DNA of 49,386 nucleotides from Pestalotiopsis fici W106-1 (taxonomy: Eukaryota; Ascomycota; Sordariomycetes; Amphisphaeriales; Sporocadaceae), in the NCBI RefSeq assembly GCF_000516985.1, contig NW_006917102.1, positions 781,534 through 830,919 on the forward strand, written 5' to 3'. The notes beneath the pieces were generated by a model that made no database searches, had not been told where the DNA came from, and saw nothing but the letters and a program-made list of their open reading frames with translations. Every line of letters begins with the position of its first letter. Positions within the stretch are counted from its first letter, which is position 1. Positions 33,072 through 45,224 of the stretch are shown piece by piece. The position numbers and the translations under genes are program-made.

Positions 33072-33187
33072 AGAGTCATTTCTCTATGATTTCGCAATTC
33101 AATAATCAGATCACAACACATTCCAACATTTCCATTGCATCACTAAACTTTCCAATCCAAACAATCTTCTCAGGCAATACCTACGAG

Positions 33188-33641
33188 ATGAAGACCTTCC
33201 AGAACCTTGCCATTGTCCTCCTCGCCGCTTTGGGCGTCTCTGCGGTTCCTTCCGCAAGCGACATCGAGACCATCCAAGATGCTGGTTTCACATACAAGGG
33301 TCTCTCCGAGGTATGCCATCCAAATTTATATCTGTGTGCCCAACAGAAGTTGCTTTGATATTGTAATCGTGATCTGACATGCATTTTTGTAAAGGGTACT
33401 ATCCAAGCTCGATCGCTCGAGGCACGATGCGGCGAGAACTACCCTCCTCACTCTGACTGCGTCATCGGACAGTGTCAGTGCTCAGAGGGCTACGGCTGCT
33501 ACACGTCAGTACAAATTTCCATTATTTATTTATGAGACTTGACTTGTCAATGTTCTAACGAGAATCGTCTACTTCAGCTGCGGTGGCGGCCGCGACCAAT
33601 GTCAGCCCGGCCCTGGCTCTGGCGAGTGCTGGGTGAACTAA
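33188..33641 (+). CDS. Small secreted cysteine-rich protein, effector-like
   Basis: Exons 33188-33310, 33395-33504, 33578-33641 give 98 residues. N-terminal signal peptide (MKTFQNLAIVLLAALGVSAVPS), then a pro-region with two basic sites (IQAR, SLEAR) that may be protease-processed just before the Cys-rich core. The core has eight cysteines: C-x9-C-x4-C-x1-C-x5-C-x2-C-x6-C-x8-C, with GENYPPHSDC at the start and GECWVN at the very end. No known family is recognised; the pattern suits a small disulphide-rich fold. Promoter TATA box and long leader suggest strong, perhaps conditional, expression. It could be an effector, an antimicrobial peptide or a protease inhibitor; sequence does not decide. 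Confidence 0.82.
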
Positions 33642-33952
33642 GCAAAAGCATGTCTCGAGAGGATGTGCATCTCGATCTAAAAGCATGATTTGCCAATTCT
33701 CAGTGTCATGGAGTCTTGGGAGCTAGCCTCTGTCAAGAGCGGATGTTGGCCGTTGGGGTTTTTGCGCCAATTTACTGTTGATGTCATTCTTTTGCTTCCT
33801 TTTCGGCCAATGCAAGCTTCTCAAACAGTTCAGTATATATAGCTAGAAGAATAAAACTTCTGATCGGATCCATCATTTAAAAGGCAGAAATCATGTGGTG
33901 CGTCTCAATCCTTGTGAAGCTAGATTGAAACGCCGATATAGATTGATATGGA
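33642..33952. other. Short spacer between convergent genes
   Basis: 311 bp between the stops of the small secreted protein and the carboxylesterase. No element recognised. Confidence 0.5.
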
Positions 33953-35629
33953 CTATGGAAACGGGTTATACTCTCCCACGCCATAGCACACTCCGTCTAC
34001 CTCAACACCAGGGATATGCTGAACAGCTTTCCCGTCTGCCCCAAAACGAATGAGATCGCCACCATCAGGGTCACTTGGATCCATTGGCAGCCACCCCATG
34101 GTCTGCTGTGGGCCATTGAACGGGTCCCTGACAAAGGCAAGAAAGTGGTCCTGCATCGAATCACTGGTCTCGATTTCCAACTGGGTAGTGTTTGCAACGT
34201 GATCCAGAAGTCTGTACGTCCCAAAGGATATCGGTATATCACTGGCATGGTAGGCGCCGAGCCACGAGTAATAATTCAGATTCGGAAAGATGCCCGCATA
34301 CTGGAATCGAAAGACGGGCACGCCCACGCGGGTGCGATACACGGTCGACAAGTATGTCCGGCACACACCCAGCTCAATATCCAAAGCCGTGACTTCTGCC
34401 TGGTCTGGACCAGCAGTCAGGTTGTCCACCGGCCATGACACGAGCGAAGAATACTCGTTGGCCGTGTTGGAGATTATGACCGGTATCCTGGCGAATTTGC
34501 CTGCTTCGGACAGCGCACTGTAATTGCTAAAGACGATGCGATCATCAGGAAATACGGTAAATGTTAGCGTGGGAGTCTCGCCTCGATCGCCGTACTGTCC
34601 GATGAAGTTTTCAATAAGGGCCATGGGCACCTGGCGCATGCAGTCGAGCTCAGCAGTGCCGTCCACGTCCTCACCTTCGCTGCAGGGTATATCGCACCCA
34701 ACGTGACGTGCAACATAGGTAAAGTTGGAGTACGTCGTATCCTTTTCAAGCTCCAGATCTACAATCAAGCCGGATTGCAACCAGTAGGCCTGGGCAATGG
34801 GGTCTTCGCGGAATGCATACGCATGAATATCCGTGCTGACGGCCCCCGAGGACCTGCCCCACTGAGTGATGCGGCTGGGGTCGCCGCCAAAGGCCGCAAT
34901 ATTGTCGTGCACCCATTCCAGGGCGGCGCGCTGGTCGAGGATACCCAGGTTCTGGTCCCCGTCGGCAAGGCCCCGGGCATTGGGGAAGCCAAAGATGTTT
35001 AGGCGGTAATTGATGGTTACAACTATGTGCGACTGCGACCGCTCCACCCACGAGGTTGGCATTTGCCAGGGAATATCAATGCCGCCCATGAGTAGGCCTC
35101 CTCCGGTCCTAAGATACCTTTAGGTCTTTTCCTATCAAGTCTTTGAGACAATCACGTACATGAAGAAAACGACGGGGAATCCGCCGTCGGGCTTTGGCGC
35201 ATCAGCAGCGGGCGTCCACACTGCAACATACAGGCAGTCTTCAGACGTGGCTTCGCCGACCAAGCCCGACGTGTCATTCTGATAGCCATTGTATATCAAG
35301 TTTCCAGAAGTCAGATTGGTATTGAACAGCGATGGCAGCGCCGTCACGAATTGCGGGCAAGACGGAGGGAAGCGCGTGGCATAGTGATGCTCAGTGGGCG
35401 GAGAGGAGAGCTTCTGCGGCGGGAGCCAGCGGCGCGACCCCACTGGAGGCTCGGCAAAGGGCACGGCGCGGAATTGGCGCGTGTTTGGGAACTCGGGGTC
35501 AATGATACCGGTAAAGGTTCCCGTTGCGGTTTGCACCGTCAGACTATCGGAGCACAAGGAGTCCTTGGCTTCTCGGCCGAGACCGGCACTTGCCAATAGT
35601 GCAATCTGTGACAGAATCGCGAGTTTCAT
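33953..35629 (-). CDS. Secreted type-B carboxylesterase/lipase (alpha/beta hydrolase)
   Basis: Exons 35629-35160 and 35108-33953 give 541 residues. Signal peptide MKLAILSQIALLASAGLG. Family motifs in order: QFRAVPFAEPPVGSRRWLPP, SEDCLYVAVWTP, the oxyanion Gly stretch FFMTGGGLLMGG across the splice, INYRLNIFGFP, NLGILDQRAALEWVHDNIAAFGGDPSRIT, and the nucleophile elbow GRSSGAVS (family norm is GQSAGA; the Ser is kept). The acid is the Glu in NTANEYSS, and the His is in GAYHASDIPI. The ATG at 35629 was chosen because it starts the signal peptide. Such enzymes hydrolyse carboxylic esters outside the cell, including lipids and plant or insect esters. The changed elbow may shift substrate preference but leaves the triad intact. 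Confidence 0.9.
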
Positions 35630-38147
35630 CTTGGGCGATACGGAGGCGTTGGAGTTTATGCGCAGCTCCACAAGGTGGGGGCAGATACAGAGAGTATAGC
35701 GATCAATTCAAGGTTTAGCAGCCAAGCTGGCCAAGCTGACGCCAAACACGACTACCTGCCTCTTTGTATACTTGTATCGGTGCCTCAAAGGTGCATCAAA
35801 AACGACCCCCACGGTACATTGACATAAGCTGCTTATACGAGACTTGCAGAATTCTAGAATATGAGATACATGTAGTGAGACGGAAGCTTGTGCAAAGTCA
35901 AAAGTACTTTTCTTGGTCTAGCTACTCATCACGCAACATGTTGTTGTAGTTTTCCATCTGCTGCTAGAGGGTACTTGGCCCGCCGTGGATAATGTATTCG
36001 ATTGTTGACAAATAGTGCGCCCAAAGTGGGATCGACTCAGTGCATGAACTTCTCTTTTGGGCTGATGGAATCCGTGATTGGAAAATAATTGGGCAAATTA
36101 CTATCTATCTATCAATGAATTTGGCCAAGACGTCATATCTCAAGATAGTCCTACCGTTCATCGTGGGGGGGTGTGGCCAGGCAAGTCTATCTGGAACGCA
36201 GCGAATGGGCGGCAAACTTGTCGATGCACCAGTGGATCCTGGAGAATCATCGGTGGCTTGGCTGGCAAGGCTGGGCTGCAGTATACCCTAGCTGCCTAGC
36301 AGTCTGCAGTATAGAATCCAGGCAAGCCAGGGGAAAGAAGACTGATCACCGTCTAGTGACAGGGCGTATGCCGTGCAGCCGTCGAAGATAGCGCGAACCG
36401 CGGAACATTTACAAATACGGAGTACAACCTCCTGTCACACACACACACTCCTCTCTTTGTGTGTATCCCTGCCCAGCTTCCCATGTGTCATTTCAATCAA
36501 TCGCCTCATGTCACGTAAGAGAACGAGTTGAAAAGACAAGCGACGTCATGGTTGATATCCTCCGTGCTTGCATGTATCCAGTAGACAATGCATCTCAGTC
36601 GCAAGGAGATTCCTCGTATGGCAAGACATGTTGCATTGCAGGCTTGTGTCATTGTTCTGTGACGGAGCATTGCCAACTTGTTTTTTTCAGCTCTGAGCGC
36701 CGAGCCAGTGCATCCGTGTCTTGGCTCCGCCGCGGCGCTTCAGGTCGGACAACAGGCACCGTTGACTGCCGGAGCAACTGTCTTAAGTCCGTTCGGATAC
36801 CGAACAATGTCGGCCAGATGTAACTTAATATTTCAGCAGGTCGACTGCACATGGTTGACTTGGATTTGGTTGAATGACGAACGATACAAGGACACGCCCC
36901 GAATAACCACCAAGATTGTAAATGCCAGATGCACCGAGGACAAACCATTGTGAAAATCTGCACTGTATCCCATTCTCTGCTTAAGCGTCATTAGCGGTAT
37001 CCAGCCATAGTCGCGTAGTGATACAGTATATTAGATGAAAGGAACGAGGACCTGGAGGTGACTGTTGACTGATTTTGATATGGCTCTTTCATATTCTTCC
37101 TTTTGGCTTCCCCCCAGCGCCAACGTTGTGAGCATAAAGAGGTGGTGCCCAACGGCGCCTACAATGACTGCGCTGTGGCGGGTTTTTAGCACTTGGTGCG
37201 ACACGCCGTCTAGCACTCTCGCAGTGGAAAACCAAAGAACAAATCTTGTTACTTGACCTATGACTCGGCCTTAAACCTGGAAGAAGGAAGCAAGATGCCC
37301 CATTGATAATATGACTACAAATATTGAAATATAACAGACTGAATGGATTTTTTCACCAGAGCACCTTGATGGCCATTCTCCATCAACTATCTAGTTGTCG
37401 GCATCCCTCCCGGACGGTTGGTACGGCGCTAGACCAATAGCGCCACACGCTTGAAAACCACTCTTCGTGAGAAACAATTCTACCAGGTCTAGCCAATGCA
37501 AAGTAGAATTCGCGCAGCATCCGTGAACGTGATAATGAAGAGTTATTTTATTAGAATATATGGGTCGGCATGTCCATGATGGATGTTGCTGGTGAGATGA
37601 TCCGTACCCCAGAGAGACAGATTTTACACGTACATACGCTGGATTAATATGATACACCAAAAACACATCCACGCAAAGCTGAAGCAGCCATGGGAACAGA
37701 CACTTTACGAGGAGGGCATATCCAGATTTTGTCCTGTTTTGTTCTCATCCCCTTCCAATCTGGCTTCCTGCCGAACGAAGGGTTCTACCTGGCAACTGCT
37801 GCTAGTCTTTGGATTCGTCCAATTTCAATGTAGCCAGCCGGGTAGGCAAGAGCCACTTTTGGTCATCCAGGTACTCAGATGACGCGCCGCCGCTTGTTCG
37901 GCCGCCAACATACTAGGCAGTAGACATCAACTTTACCCATAGAGAGAATACACGCGTTCGTTGAAATTGAAGCAATTATTAATACGGTAAGCAGGCAAGC
38001 AAGGGTTGGTCCCTCCTGTGTATAAAAGACAGCCAAGACTTTCTCTCTTGACTCGTTTACTCCTTGGCTCAAGATAGTCTTCATTCTGTTGCCATAACAG
38101 ATTTCTACGCTTCATCAGATTTGAGCGCCAATCACAAGCAACCCAAC
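35630..38147. other. 2.5-kb intergenic region between divergent esterase and ZIP genes
   Basis: No intact gene seen. A CA dinucleotide run lies at 36436-36448. Frames around 37031-37256 are open on both strands but carry no recognisable motif. The right end holds the ZIP promoter. Confidence 0.4.
38021..38028 (+). promoter_or_regulatory. TATA box of the ZIP transporter gene
   Basis: TATAAAAG, 120 bp before the ATG at 38148. Confidence 0.5.
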
Positions 38148-39227
38148 ATGGCAGACACTTCTGATTTCGACCCTACAAACGTCAATTTGACGGAAGCAGA
38201 CCCGACTGCCGTCATTTGCTACCTGAACGCCGGCGGCAATGACTATGACGGTCGCCTCGGCGCCCGAACCTCGGCCTTGTTCGTCATTTTTGTCGTGTCT
38301 ACGGCCGCGACCCTGTTTCCCGTCGCCGCCAAGCGGATTCGCCGGTTCCGCGTTCCCCTCTACGTCTACCTTTTTGCCCGCTACTTTGGTTCCGGCGTCA
38401 TCATTGCCACGGCCTTTATCCATCTCCTGGATCCTGCCTATGATGAGATTGGACCGGCCTCATGTGTCGGCATGACGGGCGGCTGGGCCGAGTACTCCTG
38501 GCCCCCAGCCATTGCACTGACGTCCATCATGGCCATTTTCCTCCTCGACTTCTTGGCCGACTGGTTCGTCTCGCGGCGGTATCAGCACGAGTCCCAACAC
38601 GTCGACGTGCAAGGTGCCATCTGCCACGATACGCAGCAGCCCAACGAGAGGCTGCCGAAAATTCTCACCCCATCCAATGGAGTCGACTCTCTGGAGGCCG
38701 ACGACTTCTCCCTAGACGAAGACAAGATTCAAGTCGCCTTTCGCGAGCAGATTGCTGCATTCCTCATCCTCGAGTTTGGCGTCATCTTCCACAGCGTCAT
38801 CATTGGTCTCAATCTGGGTGTCGTTGGCGAGGAATTCAGCACTCTTTACCCCGTGCTGGTCTTCCACCAGAGCTTTGAGGGACTGGGCATCGGTGCCAGA
38901 CTCTCGGCCATTCCATTTCCAAAGACTTTTCGCTGGTTGCCCTGGGCATTGTGCATTGCGTATGGTCTGACGACCCCGATTGCCATTGCCATTGGACTGG
39001 GCGTGCGAGAGACGTACGACAGCGGTTCTTACACTGCCAATGTCGTTTCAGGCGTGCTGGATTCCATTTCTGCAGGCATCCTCATTTACACTGGTCTGGT
39101 GGAAATGTTGGCTCGAGACTTTATTTTTGACCCTGCACGAACCAAGGACAGTAAGCGGATCATTTTTATGCTGGCATCACTTTATCTGGGTACCCTAATT
39201 ATGGCTTTACTCGGCAAATGGGCCTAA
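38148..39227 (+). CDS. ZIP family zinc/iron transporter (Zrt1/Zrt2-like)
   Basis: Single exon, 359 residues from the first in-frame ATG (the open frame upstream has no Met codon). Eight hydrophobic segments: TSALFVIFVVSTAATLFPV, YFGSGVIIATAFIHLLDPA, AIALTSIMAIFLLDFLADW, then a variable cytosolic loop of about 60 residues, ILEFGVIFHSVIIGLNLGV (segment 4 with the metal-binding His of HSVIIGLNLG), LVFHQSFEGLGIGARL (segment 5, HQxFEG), and three more. The N-terminal CYLNAGGNDYDGRLGAR is typical of the fungal Zrt1/Zrt2 group. It would import zinc at the plasma membrane. The loop is poor in histidine compared with many relatives. No zinc-response element recognised upstream beyond the TATA box. Confidence 0.93.
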   Translation: MADTSDFDPTNVNLTEADPTAVICYLNAGGNDYDGRLGARTSALFVIFVVSTAATLFPVAAKRIRRFRVPLYVYLFARYFGSGVIIATAFIHLLDPAYDEIGPASCVGMTGGWAEYSWPPAIALTSIMAIFLLDFLADWFVSRRYQHESQHVDVQGAICHDTQQPNERLPKILTPSNGVDSLEADDFSLDEDKIQVAFREQIAAFLILEFGVIFHSVIIGLNLGVVGEEFSTLYPVLVFHQSFEGLGIGARLSAIPFPKTFRWLPWALCIAYGLTTPIAIAIGLGVRETYDSGSYTANVVSGVLDSISAGILIYTGLVEMLARDFIFDPARTKDSKRIIFMLASLYLGTLIMALLGKWA

Positions 39228-39947
39228 TCCGTAAGAGTTTCGCTTGCCATGTAGTGGGGGGTTTTTTTTGTTGTCTGCCGGGTTTTACGGAACTTGGGCG
39301 GAATCTCCGGGTGTTCAGAGCTCAGTATATTTTGTAATGCATTTCGCTAAATGCGCCCCACATTTTCCTATAGATGAACCTAAATCAAGCCTGTTTCCCC
39401 TATAATAATAATGCTGCTGCTGCTGCTGCTGTTAAAAGTGACTGCGGAATAATAGAGTGCGAAACTATAATAGTGCCAGTCAAGTTCACCAATCCATTCA
39501 CGCATAGGATTTCTAATGCCAACAACGCATCATCGCAGTACATGTCATTCGTGGGAATTACGAAAAACCTGGAAATCCTGGGTCATGGTGATTCTATGTG
39601 TATCTAAAAGAGAGACGCTGCAAAGTATCTAGCCTAGTATACATGAAGCAGGTGACACCATATGGTCTGGGTCGCAGAGACCACCAAGGTTGGTCCGGAC
39701 CCAGGTCGCCAACGAATGTGATGTGTGGTGTGACCAAATCAAGCGAGATGCATCTCCTGCTTTGCCGAGGGAAGAGGCTCATCAAACACCCCCACTAAAA
39801 GAAATCCCAACGGAACAATAACGCCATTGAAACTTTTTCGCGATATTCTATCATTTGCCCTTTTTCAACAAAAATAAGAGATTCGCCTAGGCCATGTCAG
39901 GGATGTTGCATCGAATCCCACGAAAGAGCGACGTTGCCGCCCCAGAC
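39228..39947. other. Spacer between convergent ZIP and flavoprotein genes, with TGC repeat
   Basis: 720 bp. Contains the trinucleotide run at 39412-39431. No gene seen. Confidence 0.45.
39412..39431 (+). repeat. TGC trinucleotide microsatellite
   Basis: About six and a half TGC units next to short ATA repeats, in the spacer after the ZIP gene. Confidence 0.75.
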
Positions 39948-41471
39948 TCATGAATCAAAAATCGCTCCATAAGCAGGGACGCCACGCGCTTCCAGGCCAT
40001 ACACAACTTTTTCCGTCACTTTCTGATTCGAGATGATGACTGCAGCCTCACACTTCATAGGCGCCGCGTCACCGCCAGGGCTGCCATCCTCACCGGCCCA
40101 CATGCGATAAGCCAACGAGACCAGGTCTGGCCGACCGTATGTCTTTGTATCCAAGATCAAGGCCCGGGGGTCAGCGCGCTTGACAATGTCAATAACGCCC
40201 TGGCCATAGGTGGTCTCGGGGCTGCGGGCGCTCCAAATGATGCGCACCGGATGGTCGGGCGACTGCACAAAGAGCGACAGGCAAGGGCCAATGCCTGACC
40301 CCGTGGCGATGATGACGACGGGGTTGAACAGGCCGGCCACGCGAATGACGCCGAATTGAGGCAGTCCGCGGATCCAAATCTTCTTGGGCGGATCCCGAAT
40401 CATGCGCTGCGTCCAGTCGCCGGCATTGGACATGAGAATGCTAAAGCCCTCGGGACCCGCCCGCTTCTTCTCCACGGCGCCCTTTTCCAAATCCGACGAC
40501 GAGCATGTGGACGCGGGCGCCGATGTTGTGGGGGTGTTGGGAATGACGGCAAAGGCGTGCGTCTCCTTGAGGGGAGCGTCGGAAAGACGCACCGCCTGTC
40601 CATAATGCACGCTCGCGTGCTTGAACTTGAACTCGGCGGCGTGGGAGGAGAGGACTTCGGTCTCGACTTCGCGCAGCCGGAGGTTCAGCCAGGGGTAAAT
40701 GACAAAGAGGGAGATGAAAATGAGATTCCAAAAGGACGGGATCTTGATGGCTGCTGACCCCATGGAGATGTTTTGCTGAGTTGCAGACGCCTTGGCCAAG
40801 AGAAGAACAACTGTCCAGAATAAAAAGATGATGGACCATCCCAGGAAGCGATGCGTGTTTTCAAAAGAGTTGTGCCAGCGACTGCGCATGCGGGGGTGGG
40901 CGCAGACCAGGATGGCCACCAGAAAGGCCATGATGGCATAGCTAAAAGCTAATACGCAGATCTGGATTGGCGTCATCTGGGTCTTGATGTACTCTTGAGT
41001 GACGAGCACCAGATAGGCAATGTACCACAACGTGGCAGACACATTGCAGCCGCTATGTAGTCCTCCATACGAGTAGACTTTGGCAATGACTCTCCGTATA
41101 CACAACGGTGCCTTTTTGGGCAGAGATCCAAAGAGGACAAAGATGGTGTTGACAAAGTGCTCATTCCGTACAATGAGGGATACCAAGAGATTGGAAGATG
41201 TTGCTGTTGCACAAGCGTCGTATGTCAGGTAGTAGCCATGCCTGGTTTTATATATCGCAGCGAGGGTTATGAGTATAACAATATTTGTGAGGAATGCCAC
41301 GGCAAAGATTCGACGATACACTGAACCAAAATTCCATCGCAGCCACCGGTAGGCTCTGTTGCCTTTTTTCTGAGGAATGACAGCAACTACAAGGTCATCA
41401 GACTCTGCAGACACTGATGAAGGTCCAGAGGCAGACTTGATGCCAGAGTTTTCATAGGTTGTGGATGCCAT
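39948..41471 (-). CDS. Ferric-reductase-like transmembrane flavoprotein, TmpA type
   Basis: Single exon, 507 residues from the first ATG of the frame (41471). The N-terminus is Ser-rich; then six hydrophobic segments between about residues 50 and 260, including FAVAFLTNIVILITLAAIY, CVLAFSYAIMAFLVAILVC, and NTHRFLGWSIIFLFW. The C-terminal half holds an FAD/NAD-binding reductase module: FSILMSNAGDWTQRMI (in place of the usual SxAxP start), VVIIATGSGIGPCLSLF (pyridine nucleotide motif), IIWSARSPETTYGQGVI. The paired His of true heme-bearing ferric reductases are not obvious. That matches the fungal TmpA-like group, membrane flavoproteins studied in Aspergillus for their role in asexual development. 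Family placement is from memory of motifs; electron acceptor unknown. Confidence 0.82.
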   Translation of the reverse strand: MASTTYENSGIKSASGPSSVSAESDDLVVAVIPQKKGNRAYRWLRWNFGSVYRRIFAVAFLTNIVILITLAAIYKTRHGYYLTYDACATATSSNLLVSLIVRNEHFVNTIFVLFGSLPKKAPLCIRRVIAKVYSYGGLHSGCNVSATLWYIAYLVLVTQEYIKTQMTPIQICVLAFSYAIMAFLVAILVCAHPRMRSRWHNSFENTHRFLGWSIIFLFWTVVLLLAKASATQQNISMGSAAIKIPSFWNLIFISLFVIYPWLNLRLREVETEVLSSHAAEFKFKHASVHYGQAVRLSDAPLKETHAFAVIPNTPTTSAPASTCSSSDLEKGAVEKKRAGPEGFSILMSNAGDWTQRMIRDPPKKIWIRGLPQFGVIRVAGLFNPVVIIATGSGIGPCLSLFVQSPDHPVRIIWSARSPETTYGQGVIDIVKRADPRALILDTKTYGRPDLVSLAYRMWAGEDGSPGGDAAPMKCEAAVIISNQKVTEKVVYGLEARGVPAYGAIFDS

Positions 41472-44400
41472 GAGGGAGTATGAGTTGGTTTCCGGTTGTG
41501 GATATAGAAAACTCACGCAGAAACTTCTGCCATGATCTTTGGGTATCAGCAGCTCTACTTATGAATTCTTTGCTATGAGTGTTTACTACGACAGCCATAA
41601 CCTTGATCCACAAATCCTCCAGTTCACTATTGAGGCCAAGAACATTCGGCCGAATGGAAGATGATGACATTGTGGATTGTTTCATGGTGCCAGGTATGAG
41701 CTGAGCTCCGGTTATCTATGCGAACGACCAAAATCAAACATTGATCCGCTGTTCAGATTGGGCAGTCGGCTGGATGATCGGATGGAAGCGATGGTAGCCC
41801 AGCCGCCAAATGTTTGGGATTATCACCAACGGAATCAATTTTGGCATCAAAGTCTGGAATCTCCTGCGCACGATACTATGTGCTGCGCGTCGTCGCGGAG
41901 GTTATATCCATTTGCTGTATACCGCAGCGGATGGACCCGCCGGGACTAGGTATAATTCAGGAAATGCTGCTCCGAAAAGTCTTCAACGGCACTGACGGGC
42001 GGCCATGGCCACCAAGGTTGCATATGCAGCCGGGACCCGCCGTTTACTCTTTTTTATTTTCCAGATACGTTCGCACAAGGGGATAGCCCACAAGCAACAT
42101 GGAACCTGGTCAATTCCGTCGACGGATTGGCCAATCAGGACCATGTCCATGACGAGTCCGCCCATCAGGGTCTGATCGGTTCAAAACTCACATGCATCGA
42201 CAATTTTCGCATATGCATATTGATGCTGAACTGATAAGCGGGAGTCTTGGCACATGAAGTGATTTGATTTATTTTTTAAGCGGGTCAGACCGGGACTTGT
42301 TTACAGATTAGATGCGTGTATGTCGAGGGATTCACGTATACACTGCAGCAATAAACGTATTGACACCCCCTTGCTTGCATCCTTCTTTTACCATTGAATT
42401 GACTAAGAAATAGAGTATATGCATGAGTGGCGAGGCACTGGCCCACGCAGCCTTCCCTTTTCGTCTGCATTGTATCCCAAAGCACTTCAAGGGACCCGGT
42501 TTCATGAACCATTGCGCAGTTCTCTTCTGCAGACACTGACCAGCCAAGGCGTTATTCTCGACCTCTACCGTAACCGTGCGATCCCTCAGCCACCTCGGCG
42601 CCCTTATGTGACTTGCCGGTCACCCGCGTTTCCAAGTAGATAATGATAACGACCGACCTGGCTGGGCATGAAAGAAGACCATTGCATCTTCCTCATTCAA
42701 CCTGACGCATCAACCCCCAAGCAGTGGATCGCGCAATCGATTGTATCATCTGTGGCAGCCCCGAAGTATGACTTCACACAGGGCAAGTGTCTAGAGCTGA
42801 TCCCTCGGAATCCTTGGAAAGCTACCCTTGTCAATCAGAGTGTGATTCTCCCACCTGGATTGAGTCGGTACGACATGGTAAGCGAAGAGCTTGAAAATAA
42901 GTCTAATTGTAATCTACTAGAGGGAGCGAGAATGCCAAGGTAGCAGTCGCCTTTGGAAATACCCAATACGGTTTATGTGGAACACGTTGTATTTTGCCCT
43001 CTTACTACACTCGGCTGATGAAACCTTTGTTATCTCGGAATTAAGCGTGTTGATATTGCTTGCCTCATCCAAAGCAGCACCCCCGACATAACTAACAACC
43101 ATCTTTTCACTGCTCTGTACGAAATACTCATCATCATGCACTCTTCCCCATGATTTTCCCATGCAGCCAGTGCGCCGTATCTACAAACTCCTCCGGCCGA
43201 TCTTGAATGCGGCGATACATCATCTTTGCTGATTCCGTCATCAATAATTTATCCCGCCAAGACTCCCGAGCGCAGTGGCGTCAACGAACACGTTTGAGGG
43301 TTCATCTGCCTTCCAATACCGCCCGTCACCGAGTGACAGTCTGTAGTGTGCCAATACCGGTCATACTTTGAGGACTTTTGTTACATCTAGTCTAGCCTAG
43401 CTCTAAACTCTATAGCATCGGTGAGAAGGGACAAAGTACTCCTCGGCAAGATGCCACCTTGATTACCAGGATATGGGCCTATCAAGTATCATTATGCCTT
43501 GAACTAGCACCGCCAGAAGCTCCGCTATCACGAGTCCTACACTACGATAATCGGTCTGCCCTTGTAGCCAACAGAATGAGTGCCCATATTTGAGGGAACG
43601 ATTTACACAACCATTGTCGATGAAATTTGCTAGTTCAAATGTCATTCACATGGAGAGGCCGTCAAGAAAAGTCGTGGTCCTAGTTGATATTAGAGCAATC
43701 GACTTTAACTGAGCCAAGCACTGTCAAGTTACATGTGGCAGCATTCAGAGACAGTGGACCCGTTGGTGACACCATAATATCGGCTTTGTCCCGGACCATG
43801 GTCGATATACCGTCAGCTAAGTACCTTTACATTTGGCTTTACAAGCTCACCGTCAAGAAGAGAGTTTGTGCAGCTCGGACGATCTAAGGCGGACGACTCA
43901 CATCAAAGCCCTTCTGTCGCGGGCAAACGAGAGATGTGTGGAAAATGGACAACACATTCAGCCAGTACGGCTGGGCGAGGCCGACGCCGCTTTTTTAGGC
44001 CGTCACGATTGGAAATGGGCAGATCCAGTTGTAGTTGAATTTCTTCTTCGTTGGTCCTCGGCCAAACCTTCATATCTTGTAGATGGGATCGATTCTGCGC
44101 TTCTTGTTTGCATGCTTGGCTTGAGCCTTAACGTCCTTTCCCAATTGTATCCACAACGTTCGACGCTCTCTTCTAGCTTCTTGGCCACCTCAGGTTGTTT
44201 ACTTATCTGAAATCTGTATAAAAGATTAATATTCATAGGCACCATATTAGCTATAGTATTCACATGCTACTAGGTCAAGAAGATAGGTAGGTATTTAAAT
44301 AGGTCGGTATATATAGATTATATGTGTAAAAATCTGCCACGCCGTATATAGTATCATGCCTTTGAGATCGCCAATTCTCCCATCTACTGAGCTTTCGCCG

Positions 44401-45218
44401 AAAAATGCCTTTGACCGCAGTCTACACTGGATGCAGAAATACCCATACGTCTACCCATCGCGTATACGCTGCACACAGCTTTCTGCTCGGGGCGTTCCTG
44501 CTGCTCATTGGTGTATCTAAACTTTATGCGTTTGTCAAAGCCATCACTCATGGAGATGTAGGCATTGACGTCCATGGATTATAATAAGCGGCAATTCTGA
44601 TACAGACGCTGTTCCCGGGTATATTCATATTGTCGTACTGACGTAGTCAGTACTCATAGTGATTGTAAGGCCAGAGCCTTGCTGGTTTGTACTAGTACCT
44701 TACGGAAAACGACGAAGAAGAAGGTTTTTAATAGAAAACGATTATTTAACTGGCTACGGGCCACGAGATTGATAATCTCTTAGTTTAGTTGTGACAATAT
44801 ATAGCAAAAGTTGATAAAAAAAGAGGGCGGAAAGCTATAGTGGCTGCGGGGGAAATTAGGTATTAGTACCTAGTGTGGTGCCTAGCACCTAACAGTGACA
44901 AATACTGACACAAGAGTACCAAAGAATCATGAGTACTCATCGAAGACGACGACAGTGAAGTAAGGCAGCAAGAGCACCCAACAGATAAGCTTCAGTGCAA
45001 GTGTCCTTCAGAGCCCGTCACCTGGGAAACAGAGGGCTGAGCTCCATCAAGCCCAGCAGATAGTCAATCCTGCTCGAGAGACACGTGATCCAGGACAACG
45101 GCTTAATATAGCAAAATCGCAATCCTTGGACAACTTGCGCTGTACTGCAATGGCGTTATTCAACGGGTCCTTGGCCAAACACTTTGGACTAGGCACTAAG
45201 CTCCTTCACGTGCCGGTC
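41472..45218. other. Gene-poor interval without a supported gene
   Basis: 3.7 kb. The plus frame 42668-42943 (91 codons, PDASTPKQWIAQSIVSSVAAP with a possible GTAAGC donor after YDM) and the minus frame 44003-44263 look somewhat coding but belong to no family I recognise. From 44200 to 44900 the DNA is AT-rich. A solo hairpin of the short repeat family lies at 44630-44653. Confidence 0.4.
44630..44653 (-). repeat. Solo terminal hairpin of the short repeat family
   Basis: 24 bp identical to the end of copy 1 including the outer flank TTGTC and both 8-nt arms, in reverse orientation (plus-strand positions match the reverse complement of 1027-1050). Sequence on its inner side does not match the rest of the element. 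Confidence 0.6.
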
Positions 45219-45224
45219 ACTTTC

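Larger units (their letters stand above)
31085..33187. other. AT-rich intergenic region with purine-rich tandem repeat
   Basis: 2.1 kb. The part 31130-31450 is very AT-rich and includes the purine repeat listed separately. From 31450 on the composition returns to normal, but only small unsupported frames are present. The right end is the promoter of the small secreted protein gene. Confidence 0.45.

Noticed and set aside
37031..37256. Overlapping open frames on both strands
   Set aside because: Neither has recognisable motifs, splice partners or a promoter; treated as chance.
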